Below are positions 16,603-23,919 of a stretch of DNA of 52,606 nucleotides, piece after piece. Each line of letters begins with the position of its first letter. Positions within the stretch are counted from its first letter, which is position 1. The DNA is taken from positions 1 to 52,606 of the forward strand of contig JBGAOY010000029.1 in assembly GCA_044221555.1 (NCBI GenBank). The letters are read 5' to 3'. The stretch is from JAEUJM01 sp044221555 (GTDB lineage: Bacteria > Actinomycetota > Acidimicrobiia > Acidimicrobiales > DATDAH01). A model generated the notes under the pieces. That model was not told where the DNA came from. It ran no database searches and saw nothing but the letters and a program-made list of their open reading frames with translations. The translations under genes and the position numbers were made by a program.

Positions 16603-16923
16603 ATGCCCAGCCTCTACAGCGACGACCGCAATCGGCAAAGCCAGGGTCGCTCCACAACACCACCGACTGCGTCGGACACCATGCGAGCGATCGTGCAGTT
16701 CCGCTACGGAACGGATCCGTCGTCGGTGCTCGAGCTCGCCGACGTCGCCCGGCCGGCGATCGGCGAGGACGAGGTGTTGGTACGGGTGGCCGCCGCCAGC
16801 GTGGACATGGGGAGTGGTCAGGAGGACGCCCAGTCGGCGTGGTTCGCGATCCTGGACGGGCTGGGATCAGGTCGGTTCCGTCGTGGACACAGGCGAGCGC
16901 TGCGTATGCCACCGGTAGACTGA
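16603..16923 (+). pseudogene. Medium-chain dehydrogenase/quinone oxidoreductase, N-terminal remnant
   Basis: Starts well (CCAGGAG before the ATG at 16603). From the Met at 16681 it reads MRAIVQFRYGTDPSSVLELADV followed by GEDEVLVRVAAASVDMG, the standard first 45 residues of zinc-independent MDR quinone oxidoreductases. After the Gly at about 16812 homology ends abruptly; the remaining 36 residues (GQEDAQSAWF to RMPPVD) match nothing in the family, and the Rossmann fold is missing. A deletion therefore removed most of the gene just before the nucleotidyltransferase pair. Confidence 0.75.
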
Positions 16924-16927
16924 GTGG

Positions 16928-17116
16928 GTGCCCATCGCCAAGGCCGTTCGGATCGTGCGAATGACCGATGTCGACGACACTCGCGGGTATTGGCTGGAAC
17001 GACCGCCAGCAGAACGATTCGAGGCGATCGAAGCAATCCGAGCAGAGGCGCACGGGTGGACCGATGAATCTTGGCCCCGACTTCAAAGAGTTTGTCGAGT
17101 GCTGCGAGCGTCATGA
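16928..17116 (+). CDS. Small partner of the adjacent nucleotidyltransferase (putative antitoxin-type)
   Basis: 62 residues from GTG at 16928. The pattern VRMTDVDDTRGYWLERPPAERFEAIEAIRAEAHGW then RLQRVCRVLRAS is that of small proteins I often see immediately upstream of stand-alone nucleotidyltransferases (YW, RPP and RLQRV are the conserved points). It overlaps the nucleotidyltransferase start by 53 bases in another frame, implying tight coupling. A role as antitoxin or partner is inference from context. Confidence 0.7.
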   Translation: MPIAKAVRIVRMTDVDDTRGYWLERPPAERFEAIEAIRAEAHGWTDESWPRLQRVCRVLRAS

Positions 17117-17510
17117 CGTCCGCTACCTCATAGTCGGCGGGTACGCCGTGGGGTTCCACGGGCACGTGCGCTACACGAAGGATCTCGACGTCTGGGTCGA
17201 GGCCACCCCCGAGAACGCGAGCAGGATCCTGGGCGCGCTGGACGACTTCGGCTTCGGGTCGGTCGGGCTCACCCTGGACGATTTCCTGGTTCCCGGGAGC
17301 GTGATCCAACTCGGGTATCCACCAAACCGCTTGGATCTGATCACCCAGCCCGATGGGGTGGCCTTCGTCGAATGCTGGGACGCCCGTTCGACCGTGGTGC
17401 TCGACGGAGTGGAGCTGAACGTGATCGGACTCGAGGATCTCATCGCCAACAAGCGAGCGTCCGGCCGACCTCGCGAGCTCGCCGACATCGACGACCTCGG
17501 CGCCTCCTGA
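17064..17510 (+). CDS. Nucleotidyltransferase-fold protein (DUF6036/AbiEii-like)
   Basis: 148 residues from ATG at 17064. The nucleotidyltransferase motif is clear: VRYLIVGGYAVGFHGHVRYTKDLDVWVE, with GGYAV and the paired DLDVW aspartates. LDLITQPDGVAF and a C-terminal LEDLIANKRASGRPRELADIDDL follow. Related proteins act in type IV toxin-antitoxin/abortive-infection pairs or as tRNA-modifying MNT-type enzymes. The small upstream gene overlapping it supports a two-gene defence or TA unit. The substrate cannot be told from sequence. Confidence 0.85.
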   Translation: MNLGPDFKEFVECCERHDVRYLIVGGYAVGFHGHVRYTKDLDVWVEATPENASRILGALDDFGFGSVGLTLDDFLVPGSVIQLGYPPNRLDLITQPDGVAFVECWDARSTVVLDGVELNVIGLEDLIANKRASGRPRELADIDDLGAS

Positions 17511-18134
17511 CGAGACCGTCAGGACACGCGGCGCCGGGTCCCATGAGGGATGACGCCGGAGGCCGCGCAGGAGGGAGGTCACACCGTCGATCGTGCGGTG
17601 CCCCCGTTCGGACTGCGGGTGACGATCCTGCGGGTTCCCGCAAGCGCACGATCCCGTTCAGCCCCCGGGCGGCCCGAAGGGCGTGCCGCTGAATCCCCCA
17701 CCGGGGCCGCCCACCATCAGGTTGGCGGCGGTGGTGGTGGTGATGATGATGTGATGATGATGATGATGATGATGATGATGGCGGTCGATGCGGTGGAGCC
17801 TTGCCGAGCTCGCTCGTGTCACGCGGAGACCGATCGTCACCGGGAAGCTGCCCGCGTTCGCGGCGACGCCGATGGCGACCACCTCGCCGTCGAGGCACCT
17901 CCCCCACCACTTCGACGCCATGCTCGACCCGTCGACGCTCACCGGGCCGGCGCCCCACGACATCCAGGCCTTCCTGATCACCGGACAGGCTGCCGACCGA
18001 CGGGCCGCGCCGCTCTCGCCGTAGTGCGGTCGTCGCCGGGGGTCGACGTGACCGACACCCTCACCGGCGCCGGGCCCGACCCGTGAGTCGAGGCCCCAGG
18101 GCATCGCTCCGCCACCGGGACCGAGCGCGACCGC
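17511..18134. other. Gene-poor stretch with microsatellite and one doubtful reading frame
   Basis: No recognisable gene in about 620 bases. It holds a trinucleotide repeat (17728-17780). Plus-strand frame 17788-18024 (78 codons, starting MRWSLAELARV and ending RRAAPLSP) has over 90 percent G/C at third positions, so it may be a decayed gene, but there is no ribosome binding site or family match. A minus-strand frame crossing the repeat would encode ten His in a row and is less likely real. Confidence 0.4.
17728..17780. repeat. GTG/ATG trinucleotide microsatellite
   Basis: About four GTG units run into a GAT/ATG tract of about 13 units, broken once (GATGATGTGATG). Such slippage-prone tracts are rare in high-GC genomes. 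Located between the nucleotidyltransferase and MMPL genes. Confidence 0.9.
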
Positions 18135-18172
18135 GGGGCGGTCGCCGTCGCGTCAGCGACTGCGACCGCCCC
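18135..18172 (-). terminator. Strong hairpin after the MMPL gene
   Basis: GGGGCGGTCGC (18135-18145) pairs perfectly with GCGACCGCCCC (18162-18172), and inside it GTCGC pairs with GCGAC around a GTCA loop, giving an almost unbroken 17-bp stem. It begins 15 bases beyond the minus-strand MMPL stop at 18188. No T-run, typical for this GC content. Confidence 0.8.
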
Positions 18173-18187
18173 GACGGGTTCGGCGGA

Positions 18188-20404
18188 TCAGGCGGGGACG
18201 AGCTCGCGCTCGGGATCGCGCCCGGTCTCGCGCTCGGACGCTGACCCGAGGTCGCGCTCGATGTGCCCGGTCCGACCGTGTGTGCCTTCCAGGTCGAGGT
18301 GCGGGAGGATCCGGTCGAGCCAGGCCGGGAGCCACCAGTTGGCCCGCCCCATGAGGCTCATCGTCGCCGGCACGAGCACCATGCGGATGAGCGTGGCGTC
18401 GATCAGCACGGCCACGGCGAGGCCCACGCCGAACAGCTTGCCGTTGGGGTCGTCGCCCAGCACGAACGCACCGAACACGCTGATCATGATCAACGCCGCC
18501 GAGGTGATCACCCGAGCGGTGCTCGACAGGCCCCGGACCACGGCCTCGTGGTTGTCGCCGGTGGCCACGTACTCCTCACGCACCCGGGACAGGAGGAACA
18601 CCTCGTAGTCCATGGAGAGCCCGAACAGGATGGCGAACATGATCAACGGGAGGAAGGGGTTGATGGGCATGGTGCTGTGCAGCCCGATGAGCTCCCTGCC
18701 CCAGCCCCACTGGAACACCGCCACGAGCACGCCGTAGGCGGCGGCGATCGACAGGAGGTTCATGAGGGCGGCCTTGAGCGGGACGAGGATCGAGCGGAAC
18801 ACGACGAGCAGCAGGAGGAACGACATCGCCACGACCGCCACGATGAACAGCGGCAGGCGGCTGGTGATGCGATCCGTCAGGTCCGTCACCATCGCCCGGC
18901 CGGTCAGCGACACCCGGGCGCCGGTGCCGTCCACGGTGTCCGGCAGCACGTCGGAGCGGAGGCGGCGGACGAGCCGGTCGGTGGCCTCGTCCTGGGGTGC
19001 CGTGGTGGGGTTGGCGGTGATCAGCACCGTGTCACCCGCAGGGCTGAGGATCGGCGCGGTGACCGCCGCGATGCCGGGGTCGGCCTCGAGGGCGTCGTGG
19101 ACCCTGCCCACGGCCACGTCGTCGCCCGGCGCCGGCAGCTCCACCACGACCTGGATCGGACCGTTGAAGCCGGGGCCGAAGCCGTCTGCCAGCTGGTCGA
19201 AGGCCACCCGCTGGGTGGTGTCGGTGGGAGCGTTGCCGTCATCGGGCACGCCGATCCGCATGCTCAGCGCGGGAACGGCGATGGCGCAGAGGGCGCCCAG
19301 GCTCACGGCCGCGTAGCGCACCGGGTGATGGCCGACGTGGCGGGCCCAGCGTCCGGACAGCGTCTCGTCGGCGGCCTTGGCGACGTGGGTCTTGCGGTGG
19401 ACCGAGAGCTTGTCGATCCTGGTGCCCGCCAGGCCGAGCAGCCCGGGGAGGAGCGTGACCGCGGCTGCCATCGAGACGGTGACCACGAGGGCCACCGCCG
19501 CGCCCATGCCGCTGATGGCCGGCAACCCGGCGAGGAACAGGCCGAGGATGGCGACGACGACCGTGGTGCCGGCGAACAGGACGGCCTGGCCGGCGGTGGC
19601 GATCGCCGTGCCGGCCGAGTCGGCGACGCTCATGCCCTCGTGCAGGTGCTGGCGGTGGCGGGTGACGATGAACAGCGCGTAGTCGATCCCCACGCCGAGA
19701 CCGATCATGGCGCACAGGATCAGGGAGAACTCCGGGATGTCGAGGAACGCGGACAGCACGCCGACGCCGGCGGCGCCGACGAAGATGCCCAAGAGCGCCG
19801 TCGCGATGGGAAGCCCCATGGCCACGACCGAGCCGAACGCCACGAGCAACACGATGATCGCGACGCCCACACCGATCAGTTCGCTGCTGGGCGCCTCCTG
19901 CGCCAGCAGGGCCAGCGCACCGGTGAGCTCGACCTCCACGCCCCCGGTCTCGGCCCGCTCGGTCACCGCCATGGCGTCGTCGAGTTGCCTGGGGGTGAGC
20001 TTGTCGAGCGCGTAGGTGACGTCGACGTACGCCGTCCGCCCGTCGTCGCTGACCGCCGCGGACTCGGCCGCAAAGGGATCGGAGACGCCGGCGACGCCCT
20101 CGCCCGCCGCCAGTTGCGTCCGGGCCCGGTCGACGGTGGACGCGTGGTCGGCGTCGTCGAGGCGACCGTCGTCGGTGTGGAGCACGATGCGGGCGGGCAG
20201 CCCACCCTGGCTCGGGAACGTGTCGTTCAACACATCGGCGGCGTGCTGGGACTCGACACCGGGGACGCGTTCGCTGTCGTTGAACTGGGCGCCGACCCGA
20301 CCCTGCAGGGCGAGCACGGCGACGGCGGCCAGCAGCCAGAGGCCCAGTACCCGGAACGGGTGCCGGGCGCTGTTGCGACCGAGGCGGTAAAGGAACGGGC
20401 TCAT
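18188..20404 (-). CDS. MMPL/RND family exporter
   Basis: 738 residues, ATG preceded by AGGAGG with ideal spacing. Start MSPFLYRLGRNSARHPFRVLGLWLLAAVAVLAL is the first membrane helix. Two repeats of a large extracytoplasmic domain plus five or six helices follow, with GLGVGIDYALFIVTRHRQHLHEG (about residue 240) and the matching FGLSMDYEVFLLSRVREEYV (about 600), the GxxxDY motifs of proton-driven MmpL proteins. These export lipids, siderophores or drugs in actinobacteria. It lies 112 bases downstream of a BTAD regulator in the same direction, which may control it. Confidence 0.92.
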   Translation of the reverse strand: MSPFLYRLGRNSARHPFRVLGLWLLAAVAVLALQGRVGAQFNDSERVPGVESQHAADVLNDTFPSQGGLPARIVLHTDDGRLDDADHASTVDRARTQLAAGEGVAGVSDPFAAESAAVSDDGRTAYVDVTYALDKLTPRQLDDAMAVTERAETGGVEVELTGALALLAQEAPSSELIGVGVAIIVLLVAFGSVVAMGLPIATALLGIFVGAAGVGVLSAFLDIPEFSLILCAMIGLGVGIDYALFIVTRHRQHLHEGMSVADSAGTAIATAGQAVLFAGTTVVVAILGLFLAGLPAISGMGAAVALVVTVSMAAAVTLLPGLLGLAGTRIDKLSVHRKTHVAKAADETLSGRWARHVGHHPVRYAAVSLGALCAIAVPALSMRIGVPDDGNAPTDTTQRVAFDQLADGFGPGFNGPIQVVVELPAPGDDVAVGRVHDALEADPGIAAVTAPILSPAGDTVLITANPTTAPQDEATDRLVRRLRSDVLPDTVDGTGARVSLTGRAMVTDLTDRITSRLPLFIVAVVAMSFLLLLVVFRSILVPLKAALMNLLSIAAAYGVLVAVFQWGWGRELIGLHSTMPINPFLPLIMFAILFGLSMDYEVFLLSRVREEYVATGDNHEAVVRGLSSTARVITSAALIMISVFGAFVLGDDPNGKLFGVGLAVAVLIDATLIRMVLVPATMSLMGRANWWLPAWLDRILPHLDLEGTHGRTGHIERDLGSASERETGRDPERELVPA

Positions 20405-20497
20405 GGAATCCTCCTGGGAGCGGGCCCCGCGCCATGCGGGACCACTGCACCATCCAGGAGCGCGCTGATCTCGTGCCGCGCTGGCGCTGACGTCGCC

Positions 20498-20525
20498 GGA
20501 TCAGGGGATCAGGGGATCAGGGGAT
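20498..20525. repeat. Short tandem repeat at the 3' end of the BTAD gene
   Basis: GGATCAGG is repeated three times with the last unit running into GGATCGATG; the repeats cover the stop codon of the BTAD regulator. The tract could shift the reading-frame end by slippage, with little effect on the protein. Confidence 0.8.
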
Positions 20526-23500
20526 CGATGCCACCTGTACGCCGTCGAAGGCGCCCTCGTCGTAGGCGGCGCGGAAGCCCGCCGGGCCCAGGGCCGCTCG
20601 GGCCGCCGACTCGGCCCGGTCGCGGTCCTCCCGTTGGAAGGCCGGGACCTCGACACCCGACTCGTCCCGCAGGCGACCGGCCTGGCCGAGCAGCGCCGCC
20701 GCCCGTTCGGCCTCGCCCCGCCGCATCGCGATCGCGGCCAGCACCTCGCAACACACCGCCGCCGATGCCTGCAGGTCGGTCGTGGGGTCGATCCGGTTCC
20801 GGAACCGACGGAAGTCGTCGGCCCGGAAGAGCGCCAGCGCTTCGGTGGCCGCCATGACCGCCTCCTCGTCCTGTCGGCGCTGTCCGTGCAGGGCGGCCAT
20901 CCCGGCCTGCGCCTGGAACAGCACCATCGTGTGGCGCACCCGACGGGCCGACTCGAGCGCCCGCCGGTACTGGGCCTCCGCCCGCTCCGGCTGACCGTCG
21001 TGGAGCAGCACCCACCCGAGGCGCGCCTGCAGCGAGCCGGTGAAGCCGCCGAGCAGCGCCTGGTTGGTCTCGATGGCGGCCTCGAGGGTCACGATCGCGG
21101 CCGGGTAGTCCCCGGCCCGCTCGTCGAAGTCGGCCACCATGCCGAGGCACATCGAGCTCATCACCGGCCGGTCGAGCCGTGCGAAGCCCTCGGTGGCCGC
21201 TCGGTAGTGGCGCTCGGCGGCGTCCAGGTCGCCCTCCAGGATCGCCAGCTTCGCCTGCGAGTACACCCGGGCGGCCACCGCGAAGGGGTCGTCGGGTGCT
21301 TCACCGTAGAAGTCGAGCACCGTCCGTCGGCGGCGACAGGCCTCGTCGAAGTCACCCCGCACTGCGGCCTGCTCGGCGTAGAACGAGTGCGCCAACGCCA
21401 TCGACTCGACGTCGCCGTGGCGCTCGAAGATCTCGAGGGCGGTCTCGAGATCGTCGTCGCAGTGCTCGACGGCGCCGGCGAGGAAGTCGAGCAGGCCGCG
21501 GCCGGTCAAGGCCAGGGCGCGCGTGCGCTCGTCCGCCTCACCGCTGCAGGCGAAGGCGTCGTCCAGCCAGCGCCGGCCCTCCACCACCATCCCCGTCAAC
21601 CAGTGCGGCCAGGCCGCGCCGCCGGCGATCATCAGGGCCGTCTCCGCGTCGTCGTTGGCGACGGCCCACTCCAGCGCGGCCCGGAGGTTGTCGTGCTCCT
21701 GGTCCATCGCGGTCAGCCAGGCCCGCTGCCGGTCCCCCGTGAAGGCCGCCGCGCTCTGCGAGCAGAGCTGCGCGAAGTGCGCGGCCATGGCGTTGCGGAT
21801 GCGCACCGCGTCGCCCCGCTCGGCCAGACGCTCCCGCCCGTACTGGGCGAGGGTCTGCAGCTGCGTGTACCGCAGCCCGTCGCGGACCGGCACGGCCACC
21901 ACCAGCGACTTGTCGACGAGGGCGCGGAGATGATCGCCGACATCGGCCGGAGCGATGGCATCATCCGCCCCCACCCGCTCCGCGGTGGTGAGATCGCAGC
22001 CGCCCGGGAACACGGCCAGCCGTTCGAAGATGCGCCGCTCGTCGTCGAAGAGGAGCTCGTAGCTCCAGTCGACCACGGCCTGCAGCGTCTGCTGGCGGGG
22101 CAGGGCCGTGCGCGAGCCACCGGTGAGGAGGCGGAACCGGTCGTTGAGACGACCGGCGATCTGGGCGAGCGGGAACGCCCGGGTGCGCGCGGCCGCCAGC
22201 TCGATGGCGAGCGGCAGCCCGTCGAGCCGGGCACAGATGTCGGCGATGACGCCGTCGCCGGCGTCGAGAGGATCGATCGACGCTCCGGTGGCCAGTGAGC
22301 GAGCCACGAACAACCGGGCGGCGTCCCCGGCCGCCAGGGGTGGCACGGGCCACACGGTCTCACCCCCGACCCGGAGCCCCTCCCGGCTCGTGGCGAGGAT
22401 CCGCAGCCCGGGGCAGCGCCGCAACAGGTCCTCGGCCACCTGGGCGGCCGCGGCGATGACGTGCTCACAGTTGTCGAGGACGACCAGCAGATCGCGCTCA
22501 CCGATCATGTCGGCGAGACGGCTCGGGTCCGGCACGTCGAGGGCCGAGGCGATCGCGCCCGGGACACCGGCCGGGTCGCCGACGGGAGCCAGCTCCACCA
22601 GGCACCCGTCGCAGTGCCGACGTGCGATCTCGGCCCGGCCGACGTCGATCGCCAGCCGCGTCTTCCCCACCCCTCCCGGCCCGACCAGGGTGACCAACCG
22701 CTGGTCGGCACACAAGGCCTCGAGCTCCCGCAGCTCCGCGTCACGGCCGATCAACGGTGTCAAAGCCTCGGGAATGCCCGTGCGGGGTCCCCCATCGACG
22801 ACGGGTACCGGATCGGTCGTGGCCGGAGGGGCCAACGACGGGTCGTGCCCCAGGATCGCGGCCTCCAACCGGCGCAGCTCGGGGCCCGGTTCGAGTCCGA
22901 GCTCGTCGGCGAGCAGGCGGCGGCCGTCCTGGAAGACCCGGAGCGCATCCGCCTGCCGCCCCGAGCGGTACAGGGCGAGCATCAGCAGGCCGCGCAACCC
23001 CTCGCGCAACGGGTGGCCGGCGACCAGCTCCTCGAGCTCGATCACGGCGCGCTGATGACGGCCCAGCTGCAGCTCGAGGTCGAGCCGCTGCTCGATCATC
23101 GCGAGCCGCGACTCGGACAACCTGGTCACCGCCCCCACGGCGAAATCGTCGTAGGCGAAATCGGCCAGCGCATCACCTCGCCAGAGCGCGTCGGCCTCGG
23201 CCAGCAGCTCGACTGCCTGCGCCGGCTCGCCGGCGACCGCCATCGCCCGCCCTTCGGCGGCCCGCTGCTCGAACCGAGCGACGTCGATGGCCTCCGCGGG
23301 GAGCTCCAAGGCGTAGCCGTCGCCGCGCATGACCACGAGGTCGGCGGAGCCCAACGTGCGCCGGAGCTTGGACGCGAGTCCCTGCAGGCTGTTGCGCACC
23401 GCCGCCGGCGGGTCGTCCCCCCACAACGCATCGACCAGCTGCTCCGCCGGGACCACCCGGCCGACGTTCATGGCCAGGATGGCGAGGAGCGCACGCAGCT

Positions 23501-23573
23501 TCGCGCCGGCGACGGCGATCTGGTCACCCTCGTCGTCGAGCACTTCGAGCTCGCCGAGCAGCCCGATGCGCAT
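20517..23573 (-). CDS. BTAD/AfsR-type transcriptional regulator with NB-ARC ATPase and TPRs
   Basis: 1018 residues. N-terminal winged-helix of the OmpR/SARP type (MRIGLLGELEVLDDEG, KLRALLAILAMN, LVDALWGDDPPAAVRNSLQ), then a bacterial transcriptional activator domain (ARFEQRAAEG to LGLEPGPELRRLEAAIL, about 95-245). Next is an NTPase with P-loop LVGPGGVGKTRLAIDV (about 295) and LVVLDNCEHV (about 355), a winged helix, then TPR-like helices from about 600 to the end. SARP-type proteins activate secondary-metabolite or stress genes. Likely target: the MMPL exporter 112 bases downstream. Confidence 0.92.
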   Translation of the reverse strand: MRIGLLGELEVLDDEGDQIAVAGAKLRALLAILAMNVGRVVPAEQLVDALWGDDPPAAVRNSLQGLASKLRRTLGSADLVVMRGDGYALELPAEAIDVARFEQRAAEGRAMAVAGEPAQAVELLAEADALWRGDALADFAYDDFAVGAVTRLSESRLAMIEQRLDLELQLGRHQRAVIELEELVAGHPLREGLRGLLMLALYRSGRQADALRVFQDGRRLLADELGLEPGPELRRLEAAILGHDPSLAPPATTDPVPVVDGGPRTGIPEALTPLIGRDAELRELEALCADQRLVTLVGPGGVGKTRLAIDVGRAEIARRHCDGCLVELAPVGDPAGVPGAIASALDVPDPSRLADMIGERDLLVVLDNCEHVIAAAAQVAEDLLRRCPGLRILATSREGLRVGGETVWPVPPLAAGDAARLFVARSLATGASIDPLDAGDGVIADICARLDGLPLAIELAAARTRAFPLAQIAGRLNDRFRLLTGGSRTALPRQQTLQAVVDWSYELLFDDERRIFERLAVFPGGCDLTTAERVGADDAIAPADVGDHLRALVDKSLVVAVPVRDGLRYTQLQTLAQYGRERLAERGDAVRIRNAMAAHFAQLCSQSAAAFTGDRQRAWLTAMDQEHDNLRAALEWAVANDDAETALMIAGGAAWPHWLTGMVVEGRRWLDDAFACSGEADERTRALALTGRGLLDFLAGAVEHCDDDLETALEIFERHGDVESMALAHSFYAEQAAVRGDFDEACRRRRTVLDFYGEAPDDPFAVAARVYSQAKLAILEGDLDAAERHYRAATEGFARLDRPVMSSMCLGMVADFDERAGDYPAAIVTLEAAIETNQALLGGFTGSLQARLGWVLLHDGQPERAEAQYRRALESARRVRHTMVLFQAQAGMAALHGQRRQDEEAVMAATEALALFRADDFRRFRNRIDPTTDLQASAAVCCEVLAAIAMRRGEAERAAALLGQAGRLRDESGVEVPAFQREDRDRAESAARAALGPAGFRAAYDEGAFDGVQVASIP

Positions 23574-23652
23574 GGTCGGACGGTAGCGGGGACGGGGGCC
23601 GACTTCAGTGCGAGGTCAGCCCCGGGTCAGCCCCTCCCGCGACAGTGCCGCC

Positions 23653-23919
23653 ATGAGCGCGATCGAGCAGGCCCTACTCGCCGTGATGGCGGCGGGCGCC
23701 GACGACCAGTCCGGCGCCCACGCCCACATCTCCCGTGCCCAGCAGCAGATCCGAACGAGGGCTCGACGCGAGCGCCAGATCGTGGAGATAGCGGCCCTGA
23801 TCGTCGCCCAAGACCGGGAGCGAGCCGTGGGACTGGCCCTCGAGCACCTCGCGGAGTTCCCCGAAGATGACGAGCTGCTCGCCCGCATCGCACCGGCCTC
23901 CTCCACACTGGGTTGGTGA
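23653..23919 (+). CDS. Small TPR-like protein upstream of helicase
   Basis: 88 residues from the ATG at 23653 (an earlier GTG at 23608 is in frame but lies in the divergent regulator's upstream region). MSAIEQALLAVMAAGADDQSGA, RRERQIVEIAALIVAQDRERAVGLALEHLAEFPEDDELL is all-helical and TPR-like, with the last part typical of a TPR closing helix pair. Its TGA overlaps the helicase GTG (GTGA), so the two are co-translated. Function unknown. Its opening bases match a stretch at 11899 after repeat R4. Confidence 0.75.
   Translation: MSAIEQALLAVMAAGADDQSGAHAHISRAQQQIRTRARRERQIVEIAALIVAQDRERAVGLALEHLAEFPEDDELLARIAPASSTLGW

Noticed and set aside
17658..18104. Minus-strand frame with ten consecutive His
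   Set aside because: The His run is just the microsatellite read as CAT codons; no ribosome site or family likeness.
18263..20857. Very long plus-strand frame opposite the MMPL gene (also similar long frames opposite the BTAD and LuxR genes)
   Set aside because: Low-complexity His/Gly/Asp-rich shadows caused by high GC; the minus-strand genes have clear domains.
23608..23652. Longer N-terminus of the small TPR-like protein
   Set aside because: The extra 15 residues overlap the divergent promoter region and the ATG at 23653 begins the recognisable helix.
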